A stretch of DNA of 64,000 nucleotides from Siphlonurus alternatus. Its lineage: Eukaryota > Arthropoda > Insecta > Ephemeroptera > Siphlonuridae. The notes under the pieces were generated by a model. It searched no databases. It was not told the origin of the DNA and saw only the letters and a list, made by a program, of their open reading frames with translations. The position numbers and the translations under genes were made by a program. Shown piece after piece: positions 48,001-57,239 of this stretch; the stretch's first letter is position 1; the number at the start of each line of letters is the position of its first letter. The stretch lies in NCBI GenBank assembly GCA_949825025.1, contig OX463784.1:8191431-8255430 (forward strand), given 5' to 3'.

Positions 48001-51000
48001 TATAGTGTTGGTTACTGTTAGCCGTTATTACTGTGCTACTTAGAAATGGTTATGTATATTCATCGCCTTGGAAAATTTCTCACCTGCAGCCTTGTTAATC
48101 ACCATGCCCTATGTTATTTTTACGGGGTCGCAAAGAGAAATTTTCCGAGGCGACGAGTGTACAAAAAATATGGCAATAAGTACAAACAAAAATCTACGTA
48201 CCTCATCTTTTTTTCTCTCCTCGGCTGTTTCTGCCGGCATCGGAAGGATTAATATCAAATCCTCCAGTCTGTTAATTTTATTCTTGTCCTCCTGCCTCTT
48301 CTTTCGAACCTCTGCAATTTTTAGTTTTAAACCACTCACAGTTCTTTTTAATTCCTCATTTTTCAATTGTAAAGGAACAATTTGTTTATTTTCTAAATTA
48401 ATTTCTTTCATCCTCTCTTCCAGTGATGTGTTTTTAGTTTTCTCAATTTGAAGATCAATTTTGTATTCTTCTTTAAGTGATAGAATTTTCTTTTCTGAAT
48501 CTTTTAATTTTATTTCTAAATCAGAATTATTTTCATGTAAAATATTAATTTCTGTAGTGTTAGAACTTAATTTTTTATCTTTAATTTCTAATTGTGTATT
48601 CAATTCATTGATTTTATTATTTGCTTTTTTAATAAGAATATCTGATTTAATTTTTTCTTCTTGCATTTCTAAATTCTTTTTTTGTTCCTCGTCCAGTTTA
48701 ATATTCCATTGTCTTATTTCTTCCTGCTGGTCATGCCACATGCTATCATCCATTTCACTTTTTTCTTCATATTCTTTAATCTTCTCATTTGCTAACTTTA
48801 GTTTCTGCTCCGTAGCTTTTAATTCATCTATTTTTTCTTTAAGTTGTCTCAAATACTCTGATGCCAAAATTTCAAAAGGCTGTTTTACAGGTTGTAGTGT
48901 TTGGGGAATTTTAAGATTTTTTTCTGGAGTTTTGGTAAGTTTTTTGCCTTTTTTTGTATTATTTTCTTTCTTTTTGCTGCAGTTCGGTGCTTTTCTCGTC
49001 TCTTCGCTGGAATTGTTTGGTGAGTCCGTGTCTGAATGTACCCAAGCTTGAGTTCCATTTTCTCCTACAACAATTGCCTGCGAGAACACGTTCACAATTG
49101 CTATGGAGCTTTCAGTACTTGCACTATTTTCTGAATTCTTGTTGGGGGCATTTTCCAATTGATTTGAAATCAATTCATTGGGCGAATCTGAAAATAATAA
49201 TAATAATAAAGTGAAAAAATTTGTTAGCAGAGGTTCAGACATACCTTGCTTGTTTCTTTGAACTTTTTCCTTCACTTGGTTGCTTAATAAAAGCGACAGT
49301 TTCGTGAGAGAATCTTCTCACTTTCTCAGGCTTGCCAAGACTAAAGCATCTCGCCCGTCTTGACGTTGTTGCTATGATCGAAGATTCTCTCACGAAACTC
49401 GTCGCTTTTATTAAGCAACCAAGTGGAGGAAAAAGTTCAACGAAACAAGTAAGGAATAATAATAAAGTTATAATAGGACACAAATAAATTATAATGAACA
49501 ACAAATTTTATGATTAAGAGGATTTTAGGCATGATGTTATAATAAAAATAATAAAAATGGTAACATATTTTTGTGATCCTAAACTCTGGCAAATATTAAA
49601 AAAAAATTATTTACAGAAGTTTAACATGAATATAATAACAAATTTTATATGAAAGGCAATACTACATTGTAGTTAAGGGCATTGGGTGTAGCACCGGTAG
49701 TTGACAACACTGACGTATCTTCACCATGTTACTTTTTTATCCTTGCTTCTCGGATTAATTTTTATGCTAGAGCTAAGCTGATTGCTGTAGTATCAAGATA
49801 ATTAGTAGCCCAAGTGCACAATTTGGCTAAATAAAGCCTGATTTAAAAAAAGTATTTTTTTTTTATATTTTAGAAAAATGCAAGTAAATTTAAAAAATTA
49901 CTAAAAAATACTTTTTTTTTTAAATCAGGCTTTATTTAACCAAATTGTGCACTTGGGCTACTAATTATCTTGATACTACTGCAATCAGCTTAGCTCTAGC
50001 ATAAAAATTACTCCAAGGAGCAAGGATAAAAAATTAACATGGTGAAGATACGTCAGTGTTGCCAACTACCGGTGCTACACCCAATGCCCTTAAGTTTAGT
50101 TCATACTTCAGACATTATATTACTGATAAAGTGATAAGTCTTCTTTTTTTTTTTGCCCACATGTTGGCTATTAAGCCATTTTACTTCTAGTAAGCCAATA
50201 AAGAATAGATTACTTCTCTTTATGTTAGTGATAAAGTGGAGGCAAGCAATTTAAGGGAAAAAGGTTAAGTAGCCAGTTCAATAGACCCTTGACAACAAGC
50301 TGGTCTCATTCAACTGGTTACCAATACTTTTTCAGCATTTCTTATGAATAACAGAAAAATATTCATCATAGAAGGTTCAGTAGCCAGTTCAATAGACCTC
50401 TGACAACAAGCTGGTTCCATTTAATTGGCTAACTGAACCTTCTACGATGACTCTTTCTTTGTTATCCATTGAAAGAATTGTTATAGAAGGTTCAATAGAG
50501 GCTTCAAGTGATGCGCTCGCGCTGCGCAACTGTTTGTCGCTAAGGTCCATCTTGCACTCGAAAATGAAGCAAAGTGTTTTTTTAACTTTTCTCGGTTATA
50601 AATCAAGTAAAAAATCTAAATCTTGAATTATCTACTTTATTTTTCAGTTTGGACCAAAGTTCCATAACAAATTTTCCCTGAACAATCTAATTCTTTATGA
50701 AAAAACAAATTCCCGTTTTTTTTTTTTACATAGGTTTGGTATAGCGGGTGGGAACACCGAAAAATCAGCTGACTTGAAGCCTCTATAGCCAGTTCAATAG
50801 ACTCCTGGCAACAAGCTAGTTCCATTAAACTGGCTACTGAACCTTCTATGATAATTAAAAGCCACTGCACACAGCTGACATTATTCACCTTCAGTTTCCG
50901 ACTCATCTTCGAGGTCAATGACCAAAGGGGCAGAGACTGCGAGAGGGTCCGAGACGTTCGTGCGTCCCGGCGTTCCAGCGGCCTCAACTCGCCTTCCTCG

Positions 51001-54000
51001 TGGAATCTGCAAATAAAAAGTTAAGCCTCGAATTGACAAGCAACGATACTGACTTTTGCCAATGAACATGCAATAATGTTGCTCAAGCCATCAAATGAAT
51101 CTACAATTAACGCAGCATTAAATTTAATTATTCCATACAAAATATTTTCATTTTTTCTTGCAAAATGGTTTACAAATAAATTTTTTTAAGGAAGAAATTT
51201 AATCGTTAGAAAATTTGTTGAACAAGTTAAAAAAAAAATGCAAATTTCTTGAACTTTTCTTATAGGGAAAATACATAAAAATAAATAAAATAAATTTCTT
51301 GTGCAATTAGCGTCTTAAAGTTAGTGCGAACCTAGTGGTAACTGCTGGAACTACGTTCGTCTGGCGAGGATTGCTGTATATGATTAACATTGTAAAATCA
51401 TGTAAATGCTCTGTCAGCAGCCGCAGCATAACTTTACAGAAATGATAACACCATAATTAGTTGTCAAATACTTTCGGAAAAATATAAAAAAAATATTTCA
51501 ACTTCGTAAGTGATTTCTTTCCTAAAAATTTAATAATTTTTGTGATTCTCCCCATGCTATAGGTATTGTCGTATTCTTGATGCAAAGAGCAAAATTTGCA
51601 GACGTCAGCGCCATCTCTTGGTCCTTTATAAAGAACTGTTTACGATTTTATATGGCAGGTATTCAGTGGCGTGCGGTCCATTAATGCGTTGGATGCGGCA
51701 CATCTAGGGAAAATTTGAGCTTTCTTTAAAGAATATAAATATTTTCTTTTTCAATTTCATCACGTCAAATTTCAATAAAAAAAAATAATTAATCTTTGTC
51801 TATGTGAAAATCTTCGTTTGAATTTATTGAAGCGTTTACCGCAAAAACGTAAATGAATTCGCGGTGCAATGCAAAGACGCCCTCTTGCATGAAAGCGGTA
51901 GACTCACTCAGCTTTGTTTTCCCCATGCAGGAATCTACATTTCCCCTCCCGCGCCCGTTTTTTCGTATAGTTTTATCATCAAAGAAAAAGCTGAGCTTTC
52001 TACCGATTTAGGAGGTGGGGGCGAGCTTCAGTCCTGGGAGGGAGTTGAGAGAGGGGAGCGACGACGATCGAGGAGCTGATGTTTTTGCCTCGTGGATTAT
52101 CGTAAATTATATGCTGCCGGGGAAAAAAAATATAAGATTCGAAAACTTTATCTCTTATTTTTAAAGCAAAACAAATATATAGTTTCACAATTATGAAATC
52201 CACACTATAATTATTTTAAACGATTAAACTCATGTTCTTAAATTGACTTTATACCTTTCAAAACAACAAATTATTTGAAAGAAATTATATACGTATCTTA
52301 GAAAATAAAATATTGATTTATCGACTGCTATCCTGATCAATCCGCGTCGCGGATCACAATTAGAATTTAATTGACTGCAGAGAATAAAATGCGTATTTTT
52401 TTTTCACGTATTGCAGCTGTACATAGTCGGAATCACAATACAAAAATTATACGTATTGTTTTTAGTGAAAATAATTATATTATATTGTAATTATGTGCTG
52501 ATCGATCATGAATATAACTGTCATACGATCGATATAAAAAAAGACATTACCGACAAAAAATTTAACGCGTCTTACAAATTGATTTAAAAAATTATTTGTG
52601 ATTGATTTTAGAATTGTATAAAACGTCGAAATATAATATATTTTTGTGTTATTTTTATGCTTAAAAAGTCGCCTGCCACGCCCCCTTTTTAAAAAATTTT
52701 TCGCCTGCGGCGGGCTATCCGGGGGGCTCCGCCCCCCGGACCCCCTTTTGCTGTGTCCAGTCCCATAATTTTGCCGCCGCATTACTGCCTGCTAAAACCA
52801 CCGCACGCCACTGCAGGTATTAACCAATCTTCCTGCAAAATATGATGAATTGACGTGTCTTAGATCAAGATTTAAATTTGAAAGTCAATAATGGTTGCAT
52901 TTTTTCATTTCATAATTAGAAAATATACATAAAATTATGCTTTTCTGAATTTTTTCAGATTTTTTGGAGTGCGGGAACTAATTTTAAAAAAAAAATATAT
53001 TTAAAATATCTAAATTAGGGTGGTACTCCTGAAGGGACAACCATAACGTCATTTTGTCGTGCTGTGATTGGCTGTTGATTGCATCACAGTTGCTGTGATT
53101 GACTATTGATGACGTCATAGTCGTCCCATCAGGTTGTACCACCCTAATTCAGATACAGTATTTTAAATATTTTTTTAAAATTTTATTAGTTCCCGCACTC
53201 CAAAAAATCGGAAAAAATTCAGAAAAGCATAATTTTAAGTGTGTATATTTTCTAATTATGAAATAAAAAAAAATGCAGCCATTATTGTCTATTGCACCCT
53301 CATGATTCTTCATTTGTTTTTTTCTATTTCGAGAAGTTTTTACAAATTTTTTAAGGGGTAAAAATGAACATTGAAGGATGAAACTACGAAAACAAAAAAC
53401 TGGATTGTTGGCATCAAGGCTATTGAACCGGGTACGTGGGTGCTTCAACTTAAAGGCCTTATGAACTTTTGCACAATATCAAGTACACGGTTAGCTTTGC
53501 TTTAGTATGATTCGGCTGCATAAAATTTTTTGTTTCAGGAGCACAAATATCAGAGATAATAGCCAATGAAAAGGAACCTGTGGCGTCACTCACGCTCATT
53601 CAGCGGCGACAATATAGGGAAATCCCTGCAAAAGATAGGTTCACTCCCGCTGCAACCACGGCCACAATTTGACTTCTGTAATTTTGAAACTTTACCAGGA
53701 CAGTCTTGATAGTATTTTTCAAATAGCCTGAAAGATTTTTTTTTATGACATTCATACAAACCGAGTTATTGCGGTAGAAAGAGGAGCGAAAATGTTGTAT
53801 AGGAAAACAATGTTAAATTTTTGGCTTATCTTGCTATCGCAATAACTCAGTCTGTATACATGCCACCAAAAAAATTCTTTCCGTCTATTTGACAAATACT
53901 ATCAAGACTGCCCTGGTAAAGTTTCAAAGTTCCAGAAGTAAAATTTTGGCCGTGGTTGCAGCGGGAATGAACCTATCTTTTGCAGGGATTTCCCTATATT

Positions 54001-54692
54001 GTCGCCGCTGAATGAGCGTGAGTGACGTCATAGGTGCTTCTTCATCGGCTATTATCTCTGATATTTGTGCTACTGAAACAAAAAAAAAATATGCAGCCGA
54101 ATCACACTGAAGCAAAGCTAACCGTGTACTTAATACTGTGAAAAGGTTCATAAGGCCTTTAAGATTTTTTTCCAGACCTAGCTTCTATTGTCTAAAAAGT
54201 TTTTTTCTTCTCATCAAAAATCAGTTTTTTAAGCTGATTAGAATTTAGAATTGAGAATTGACAGCTATAAGCCGCTGGAAAGGAGAGTTTGCAGCCAGTT
54301 CAATTAAGGTTTAGCCTTGGTTAGAGTATGAGAGGGCACTAAAATATAATCTGTGAAAAAAATTAAAACAACAAAAATTTAATAGTCAGATTTTAATGGA
54401 TCATTCAAATTATTTTGCATGAAAAGAGTTTTAAATAAAAATCTGTAGAAAGTTCAGTAGGCTAACTTAACGATGTGCTGGTTCCATTTAGTCTGCATCC
54501 ATAAAATCAATTTGATTTCACTCTCATTGACCCTCATCCACTATAAATAAACCAAAAAGCAACCACTCTCCGCTACAAGTAGGATAAAAATCTCACCGCT
54601 GCCTGCATGTTGGGGGCACTTTCGTCCTCTCTAGTCAAAACGATGAGGATATTGTTTTGTTGAGATGTCAGCGATGATCGACAAAAGGTCAT
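34433..54692 (-). CDS. Unrecognised 18-exon gene: SIM-like motifs, coiled coil, 13-exon phase 1-1 array
   Basis: Exons, 5' to 3': 54692-54597 (coding part), 51006-50889, 49187-48202, 46596-46287, 44744-44643, 43792-43691, 43097-42975, 42279-42175, 41793-41674, 41417-41319, 40829-40728, 38859-38782, 37997-37869, 37162-37076, 36659-36558, 36262-36158, 35416-35315 and 34533-34433. All are GT-AG with matching phases, 988 codons plus stop. SIM-like cores: NNILIVLTREDES (residues 13-25), APLVIDLEDESE (58-69), EDVLIMSSDPE (about 437). A coiled coil fills roughly residues 185-400. The C-terminal half is low-complexity, with Lys-rich clusters (TPKKRKSES, PRKKIKRV) that may be nuclear signals. I do not recognise the family. 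The domain types suggest a SUMO-binding nuclear scaffold; that is inference. Confidence 0.7.
34595..34901. mobile_element. Degenerate hairpin family A copy just 5' of exon 18
   Basis: TGGACAACCTACATGATTTT start, AGAAATAAATAGAGGGTGCC arm, core AAGGCATCAATAGGCATTTAG; right arm eroded. Confidence 0.55.
35417..36557. repeat. Recent tandem duplication of exon plus intron, about 395-bp unit
   Basis: Intron text after exons 16 and 17 is nearly identical (35417-35545 versus 36263-36392), as is text before exons 15 and 16 (36085-36157 versus 36481-36557: ATCAGATTATTAAATATTTT, GATAAACGCTAGTATCGTTG). Acceptor spacing is 397 bp in one unit and 846 bp in the other; the 457-bp element at 35564-36020 accounts for the difference. 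Confidence 0.8.
35564..36020. mobile_element. 457-bp hairpin inserted in one duplicated unit
   Basis: Ends ATGTCATTTTTTAATACCTC / ATGACAT with mirrored TCAATCGAAAGAAG inside, the same CGAAAGAAG tip as the 2.87-kb element. TGACGTCATAGGCG in the right arm. Confidence 0.7.
37268..37676. mobile_element. 409-bp TTAA-flanked hairpin, GGGCATTGGGTG family, copy 1
   Basis: Ends GGGCATTGGGTGTAGCACCG and complement between TTAA sites; the arms match nearly base for base. Second copy at 49.68 kb. Confidence 0.85.
37869..41793 (-). CDS. Array exons 9-13: basic, NLS-like repeats
   Basis: Phase 1-1 exons 41793-41674 (120 nt), 41417-41319 (99), 40829-40728 (102), 38859-38782 (78) and 37997-37869 (129). Each of the first four has a Lys-rich centre (ETPKKNAV, TPKKRKSES, TPRKKIKRV, PPKKTMKKL). 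Several end in a KPVLPPSK-like or QVLPSSE tail also seen in exons 14-17. Exon 13 adds an AVP repeat (RAVPSAVPLAVP). Confidence 0.65.
38000..38780. other. Intron 12 of the 34-55 kb gene, repeat-derived
   Basis: Contains a GGAAATTT(T)TGAGG short repeat near 38030-38100 and eroded hairpin text (ATGCAGAAATTAATAGCGAG; GTCCTTATTAAGAAGTGACG). No clean element or frame. Confidence 0.4.
39084..39270. mobile_element. Hairpin family F copy with TA duplications
   Basis: CAGTAAAAACTTGTTATTAC to its complement ending ACTG, flanked by TA on both sides. This is the cleanest copy of the family. Confidence 0.8.
39440..40371. mobile_element. 932-bp mariner-like foldback with TA duplications
   Basis: Ends CAGACTGGGCCAGAAATGGT and complement, TA on each side; the arms match over more than 400 bp. 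The frames at 39341-39553 and 40258-40548 share the peptide TGPEMVFRSYAKFSAGGLSA because they are opposite arms. Confidence 0.85.
41146..41217. repeat. Two poly-C tracts
   Basis: Runs of 12 or more C at about 41149-41161 and 41201-41216, 40 bp apart, in intron 10 of the 34-55 kb gene. Confidence 0.85.
41917..42065. repeat. AAAC/AAAT tetranucleotide microsatellite
   Basis: About 150 bp of AAAT units, then AAAC, then AAAT again. It produces the spurious FVCLFVCLF reading on the minus strand. Confidence 0.95.
42175..44744 (-). CDS. Array exons 5-8: mirrored pair of paralogous exons
   Basis: Four phase 1-1 exons: 44744-44643 (102 nt), 43792-43691 (102), 43097-42975 (123) and 42279-42175 (105). 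Exons 5 and 8 share RPKRQS..KP.CR...C with a terminal GH(G). Exons 6 and 7 share KKRKQ(T/S)T...EL.SG....P.L.K. The order is therefore X-Y-Y'-X'. The Cys/His-containing X exons could bind metal, but no known finger spacing fits. Confidence 0.65.
43266..43600. mobile_element. Hairpin family A copy
   Basis: Arms AGAAATGAATAGAGGGCACC and complement; core GACGCCTCCAGGGGAAGTGG. Intron 6 of the 34-55 kb gene. Confidence 0.75.
44035..44348. mobile_element. Hairpin family A variant (TGGAGTATCGACCTCA ends)
   Basis: Perfect tips TGGAGTATCGACCTCAATTT and complement. Core TGTGATGTCACGTGGCGG / GGCGCCTCATGACGTCACGA. Confidence 0.8.
44906..45240 (+). mobile_element. Second 5S-rRNA-headed SINE, different body
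   Basis: 44922-44994 resembles 5S rRNA (CCGGTTCTCGTTAGATCACC, GAAGTTAAGCAACGTCGAGC, GTGGTTAGTACTTGGAGGGG). It keeps the canonical box A better than the copy at 28.86 kb. The body (CTGCCATCTACTGGCACGTG ...) differs from that SINE and has no visible poly-A, so it is another subfamily or a chimera. The 68-codon frame at 45005 lies inside it. Confidence 0.65.
45363..46214. mobile_element. Three-deep nest: family F containing E containing D
   Basis: Family F (reverse orientation) is opened at 45495-46151 by element E, whose tips (GGGGTTTCAAGTCAGC / GACTTGAAGCCTC-like) sit between TA. E in turn contains element D (45683-46070). Removing them in order rejoins the family F sequence ATAAGGTAATACTCAATA with TTAGGTAAACCTAAAATTTC. 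Confidence 0.7.
45683..46070. mobile_element. Hairpin family D copy 1 (GACAATAATGGTTGCA ends)
   Basis: Tips GACAATAATGGTTGCATTTT and complement next to TA. The core repeats GCTGTGATTGGCTGTTGATG and TGACGTCA. Copies at 52.88 and 59.59 kb. Confidence 0.75.
46287..46596 (-). CDS. Exon 4 of the 34-55 kb gene (acidic, SIM-like VLIMSSD)
   Basis: 310 nt, TTACAG|ACAG to CACCTG|GTGAGT, phase 0 to 1. It encodes PEPEDVLIMSSDPEQ and an acidic predicted helix (DIEGFMAELLQRINSE). It sets phase 1 for the whole downstream array. Confidence 0.72.
46782..47152. mobile_element. TTAA-flanked hairpin, AGGGACATGGGAC ends
   Basis: AGGGACATGGGACAATAAAA at the left and GATCCCCTGTCCCT at the right between TTAA sites. 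The arms are less perfect (46747-47034 and 46921-47103 frames are arm shadows). Confidence 0.65.
47475..47606. mobile_element. Short hairpin with TGACGTCA
   Basis: Mirror blocks AACACTCTTAAAATTGAGGG / CATTTTGAGGGTGTT and TGACGTCATAGTCATGCAA / TTGCATGACTATAACGTCA. Confidence 0.55.
47770..47955. mobile_element. Hairpin family F copy
   Basis: AAATTTGTTATTACGTAAAG through AATAACAAGTTTTTACTG; left tip slightly eroded. Confidence 0.7.
48202..49187 (-). CDS. Exon 3 of the 34-55 kb gene: coiled-coil exon
   Basis: 986 nt, TTTTCAG|ATTCG to GATGAG|GTACGT, phase 1 to 0. About 110 polar residues with Lys clusters (CSKKKENNTKKGKKLTK) lead into some 215 residues of heptad-like Glu/Lys/Leu/Ile sequence, from YLRQLKEKIDELKATEQKL to NKINRLEDLILILP. 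Tropomyosin-like composition makes homology searches unreliable here. The plus-strand frame 48461-49051 is its antisense shadow. Confidence 0.8.
49677..50089. mobile_element. 413-bp TTAA-flanked hairpin, GGGCATTGGGTG family, copy 2
   Basis: Same ends and interior as the copy at 37.27 kb, TTAA on both sides. Confidence 0.85.
50265..50860. repeat. Palindromic GGTTCA(G/A)TAGCCAGTTCAATAG repeats with an inserted element
   Basis: Three diverged copies of a unit of about 80 bp: AGCCAGTTCAATAGAC, GACAACAAGCTGGT, ACTGGCTACTGAACCTTCT. The third is split by a TA-flanked element (50498-50783, tips GAGGCTTCAAG / CTTGAAGCCTC) of the same family as E in the 45-kb nest. Weaker echoes at 54285-54500. Confidence 0.65.
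50889..51006 (-). CDS. Exon 2 of the 34-55 kb gene (SIM-like VIDLEDE)
   Basis: 118 nt, TTTGCAG|ATT to GAAG|GTGAAT, phase 0 to 1. It encodes IPRGRRVEAAGTPGRTNV and then APLVIDLEDESETE, a textbook-like SIM pattern of four hydrophobic positions with Asp inside and acids after. Confidence 0.75.
51664..52813. mobile_element. 1150-bp non-autonomous hAT element, perfect 8-bp duplication
   Basis: Ends CAGTGGCGTGCGGT and ACCGCACGCCACTG, flanked by CAGGTATT at 51656-51663 and 52814-52821. The right part is GC-rich (GGGGGGCTCCGCCCCCCGGA). No transposase frame remains. Intron 1 of the 34-55 kb gene. Confidence 0.9.
52884..53290. mobile_element. Hairpin family D copy 2
   Basis: GTCAATAATGGTTGCATTTT to GCAGCCATTATTGTC; core with GCTGTGATTGGCTGTTGATT and GATGACGTCATAG. 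Confidence 0.75.
53454..54158. mobile_element. 705-bp TTAA-flanked hairpin, AGGCCTTATGAAC ends
   Basis: Ends AGGCCTTATGAAC and complement next to TTAA; arms alike over more than 300 bp. The 75-codon minus frame 53924-54151 is an arm shadow. Confidence 0.8.
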
Positions 54693-54724
54693 GGCCAATA
54701 TATATCATGCCAAGTTGGTCGAAC
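54597..54724 (-). CDS. First coding exon of the 34-55 kb gene
   Basis: Acceptor GGTTGCAG|GTTCG at 54724, so an untranslated exon lies upstream. ATG at 54692-54690 (GGCCATGAC context) opens MTFCRSSLTSQQNNILIVLT then REDESAPNMQAA and ends phase 0 at GCAGCG|GTGAGA. An internal ATG (MQAA) is an alternative start that would lose the first SIM-like core. Confidence 0.6.
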
Positions 54725-54828
54725 CTGCAACCATATCAACAGTCAGTTATGCATACATTGTAAAATACAGTCTACAGTTAAACAAATCTAAGTTTACGTC
54801 TGACTTGGCGCCAACCGCCAAAAACATA

Positions 54829-55452
54829 GGGTGTAGTCCGTATTAGGTTCCGAACGTTCAGAACATATGAGTGATTACGGACCGACTCTGAACAAAAACA
54901 TTGACTTCAGAACATCAGATAACGGAACACTTTCAAATTAAAAAAAAATTCAAAATTCAAAATTCAAAAAATTCAAAATCTTTTATTATTTCCATTTTTT
55001 CCTACAATCATATTTCCATGTACATGTTATATGTTGAGGTTTATAGGACAAGTCAGAAGTTATAGGAATGTTTCAGAACATTCTTTTTCGTGGTAATACG
55101 CATCAGTTTAAAAAAAATACGAAAAAGAGAGAACTGTTCACTGGCTTCAGAAATTTTAACATAAAACTCACGTAACAGTTATTGATCACCAATTAAGCAA
55201 AGATTTACCTCAAATCAAACAGTTATCACGTAGGTTGCACAGGTTTGTTACGTACTTTTCAAATTCCCCCAAAAAAATTGTGATCAGCTGACTCTAGTTC
55301 CGATGGTTCGGAGGAAAAGTTCGCAACACTCGGAACCTCTTTTTTGAAGTCAGCTGACTCACTTCGGGTAACCTCGGAAATGGTTCTGAACATTCAGAAC
55401 ATAATTACGGGACGCCAAATCGAAGGTTCCGAACATAATACGGACTACACCC
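54829..55452. mobile_element. Hairpin of about 620 bp, GGGTGTAGTCCGTATTA ends
   Basis: GGGTGTAGTCCGTATTAGGT with TCCGAACGTTCAGAACAT and mirror at the right (ATAATACGGACTACACCC). Upstream of the first coding exon of the 34-55 kb gene. Confidence 0.75.
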
Positions 55453-55787
55453 ATAGTCTAGACAGGCTGGCGTGCCCTATCTTAACCATGTTATAGATGT
55501 CCAAGATGGCCACCGCGCGTAGTCAGATCTCACGTAAACCAAAATCTGTTACACTGTAACTATGATATATGCATACAGATCTTAGTGTACCTCTAGAGGT
55601 AAACTAAGATCTGTAATACTGTAGTGAGAGTTGATTATTTTCGTAGCAATTTTCAATTTTGTGAAAACACCTTAATATGCATACAAAGGAATTCTTGGTG
55701 TATGGCTGCATGTATGCATATGTATGCAAACTAAAATGTGACCATAAATCCCATTGGGTGAGGTGTCTTTTTCTGTACAGTACAGTG

Positions 55788-56141
55788 AATAGCAGATAAA
55801 ATGAACAAGCAATGGTCCTTTGTTGTCACGGTATATAGTTTAAATTCCTTACTTCTAGCTAATCACAGCGCTCTCTGCATTTTCGCTCTATCAACGATGC
55901 CGCTTGATTGGTGAGTGAGCATCGTTGAGAGTGTGAACATTCTTAGAGAGTTTTGATTAGCTAAAAGGAATGAATTTAAACTTTGAACCGTGACAACAAA
56001 GACCATTCACTATGTTTATATGATGGTATTTAATAAGTATCCGTTGAAGACAGATAATGTTATTCTTATGAGGCGTCGTCAACGGATAAGTATTAAACAC
56101 CTTCATTTAAACAAATTGTTGGTTCATTTTATCTGCTATTG
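55788..56141. mobile_element. Two-layer hairpin of about 350 bp
   Basis: Outer mirror AATAGCAGATAAAATGAAC / GTTCATTTTATCTGCTATT and inner GGTCCTTTGTTGTCACGGT / ACCGTGACAACAAAGACC. A third small hairpin (AAGTATCCGTTGA / TCAACGGATAAGTATT, 56035-56095) is inserted in the right arm. Confidence 0.6.
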
Positions 56142-56901
56142 ACGGTATGCATCTATGCATACATACTGTACATATGCATACATGAGTATGTACGTAGTTT
56201 CTGTAGTGTGTGGTGAAAACGTGTTTGTTCTTTATAAAATGCAAGGATAAGAAATAACAAAAATCACCAGGCTTAAATGTATAAGACATATAGAGTTTAT
56301 GCAAAAATATAGCGCAGAACAAGAGGAACCTATGTCAGCACGCACATTGCAATTTCGTCAAAAATAATTTTGAAGAAAAACGCTGCATTGAATCCCGCCA
56401 TTTAGTACCTCGGTCAAAGTAAAATTCGGGAGACATTTGCAGCCTCCTGGAGCAAAATAATAAGAAACTTACACTGCTATCCTATTCTTCCTTCCATTTA
56501 TTAAGGATTTTAAAAAAAGAAATTTGTTAAAACCATAAAAATGTGGCTTAAATACTATTAACTAAAAGTGACGATATTTTCTGTATTTATTTACAGCTGT
56601 TTGATACTTCTTTTGTGACGTCACAGTAATGAAAAAAATCTGAAATTTGTAAATGTTGGACATCTAGTGAGTGTAAGTTGAACTTTTTGTACCATTGGAG
56701 TTTTATTTAAAAAAAAATTGTTGCATTTTTTTTTATATATACATTTTTTTTTTCTAAATGATTATAATCGGTTGTATCATTATGGATTATAACAAATATA
56801 ACTATTAATAATAATTATGAAGAGATCTGAATATTTAGAATAGTTTTAATGTTAAAAAAAGGTCATAAATAATTTTTATTTTATATTTTATTGCAATTTA
56901 A

Positions 56902-57239
56902 AGGCATACAGGCCTCAAATTACAAATTAGATAGTCACCAAGTGGGTTTAGAGTAAATAATCAACATTCGCATCATTTTTTTCCACGCGTGATGCATCCG
57001 TGCGAAGTCGCAGTTCAAAGTAAGAAATTTAGTCCTTGATGACGTCATGAAGTCCATGATGACGTCACAACTCAATGCTAATCGGTGCTAGCTGTGAGTT
57101 GTGACGTCAGCAAGGACTTTCTTTGAAGCGCGACTTCGCACAGTCGCACCGCGCGCATGTAAAAATAATACGAATGTTTATTATAAACTCGAGCAACACT
57201 TAATGTCTGTCTAATTTGTAATTTGAGGCATGTATCCCT
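56902..57239. mobile_element. 338-bp TTAA-flanked hairpin with three TGACGTCA sites
   Basis: Ends AGGCATACAGGCCTCAAATT and a mirror ending TGAGGCATGTATCCCT. The core has GATGACGTCATGAAG, GATGACGTCACAAC and GTGACGTCAGC plus TGCGAAGTCGC mirrors. Confidence 0.75.

Noticed and set aside
48461..49051. 196-codon plus-strand frame rich in Phe, Ser and Leu, membrane-like
   Set aside because: Antisense shadow of the coiled-coil exon; no splice or start context of its own.
52480..52782. 100-codon minus frame with an Arg/Gly/Pro-rich start
   Set aside because: Lies in the GC-rich tail of the hAT element; reading of a palindromic non-coding stretch.
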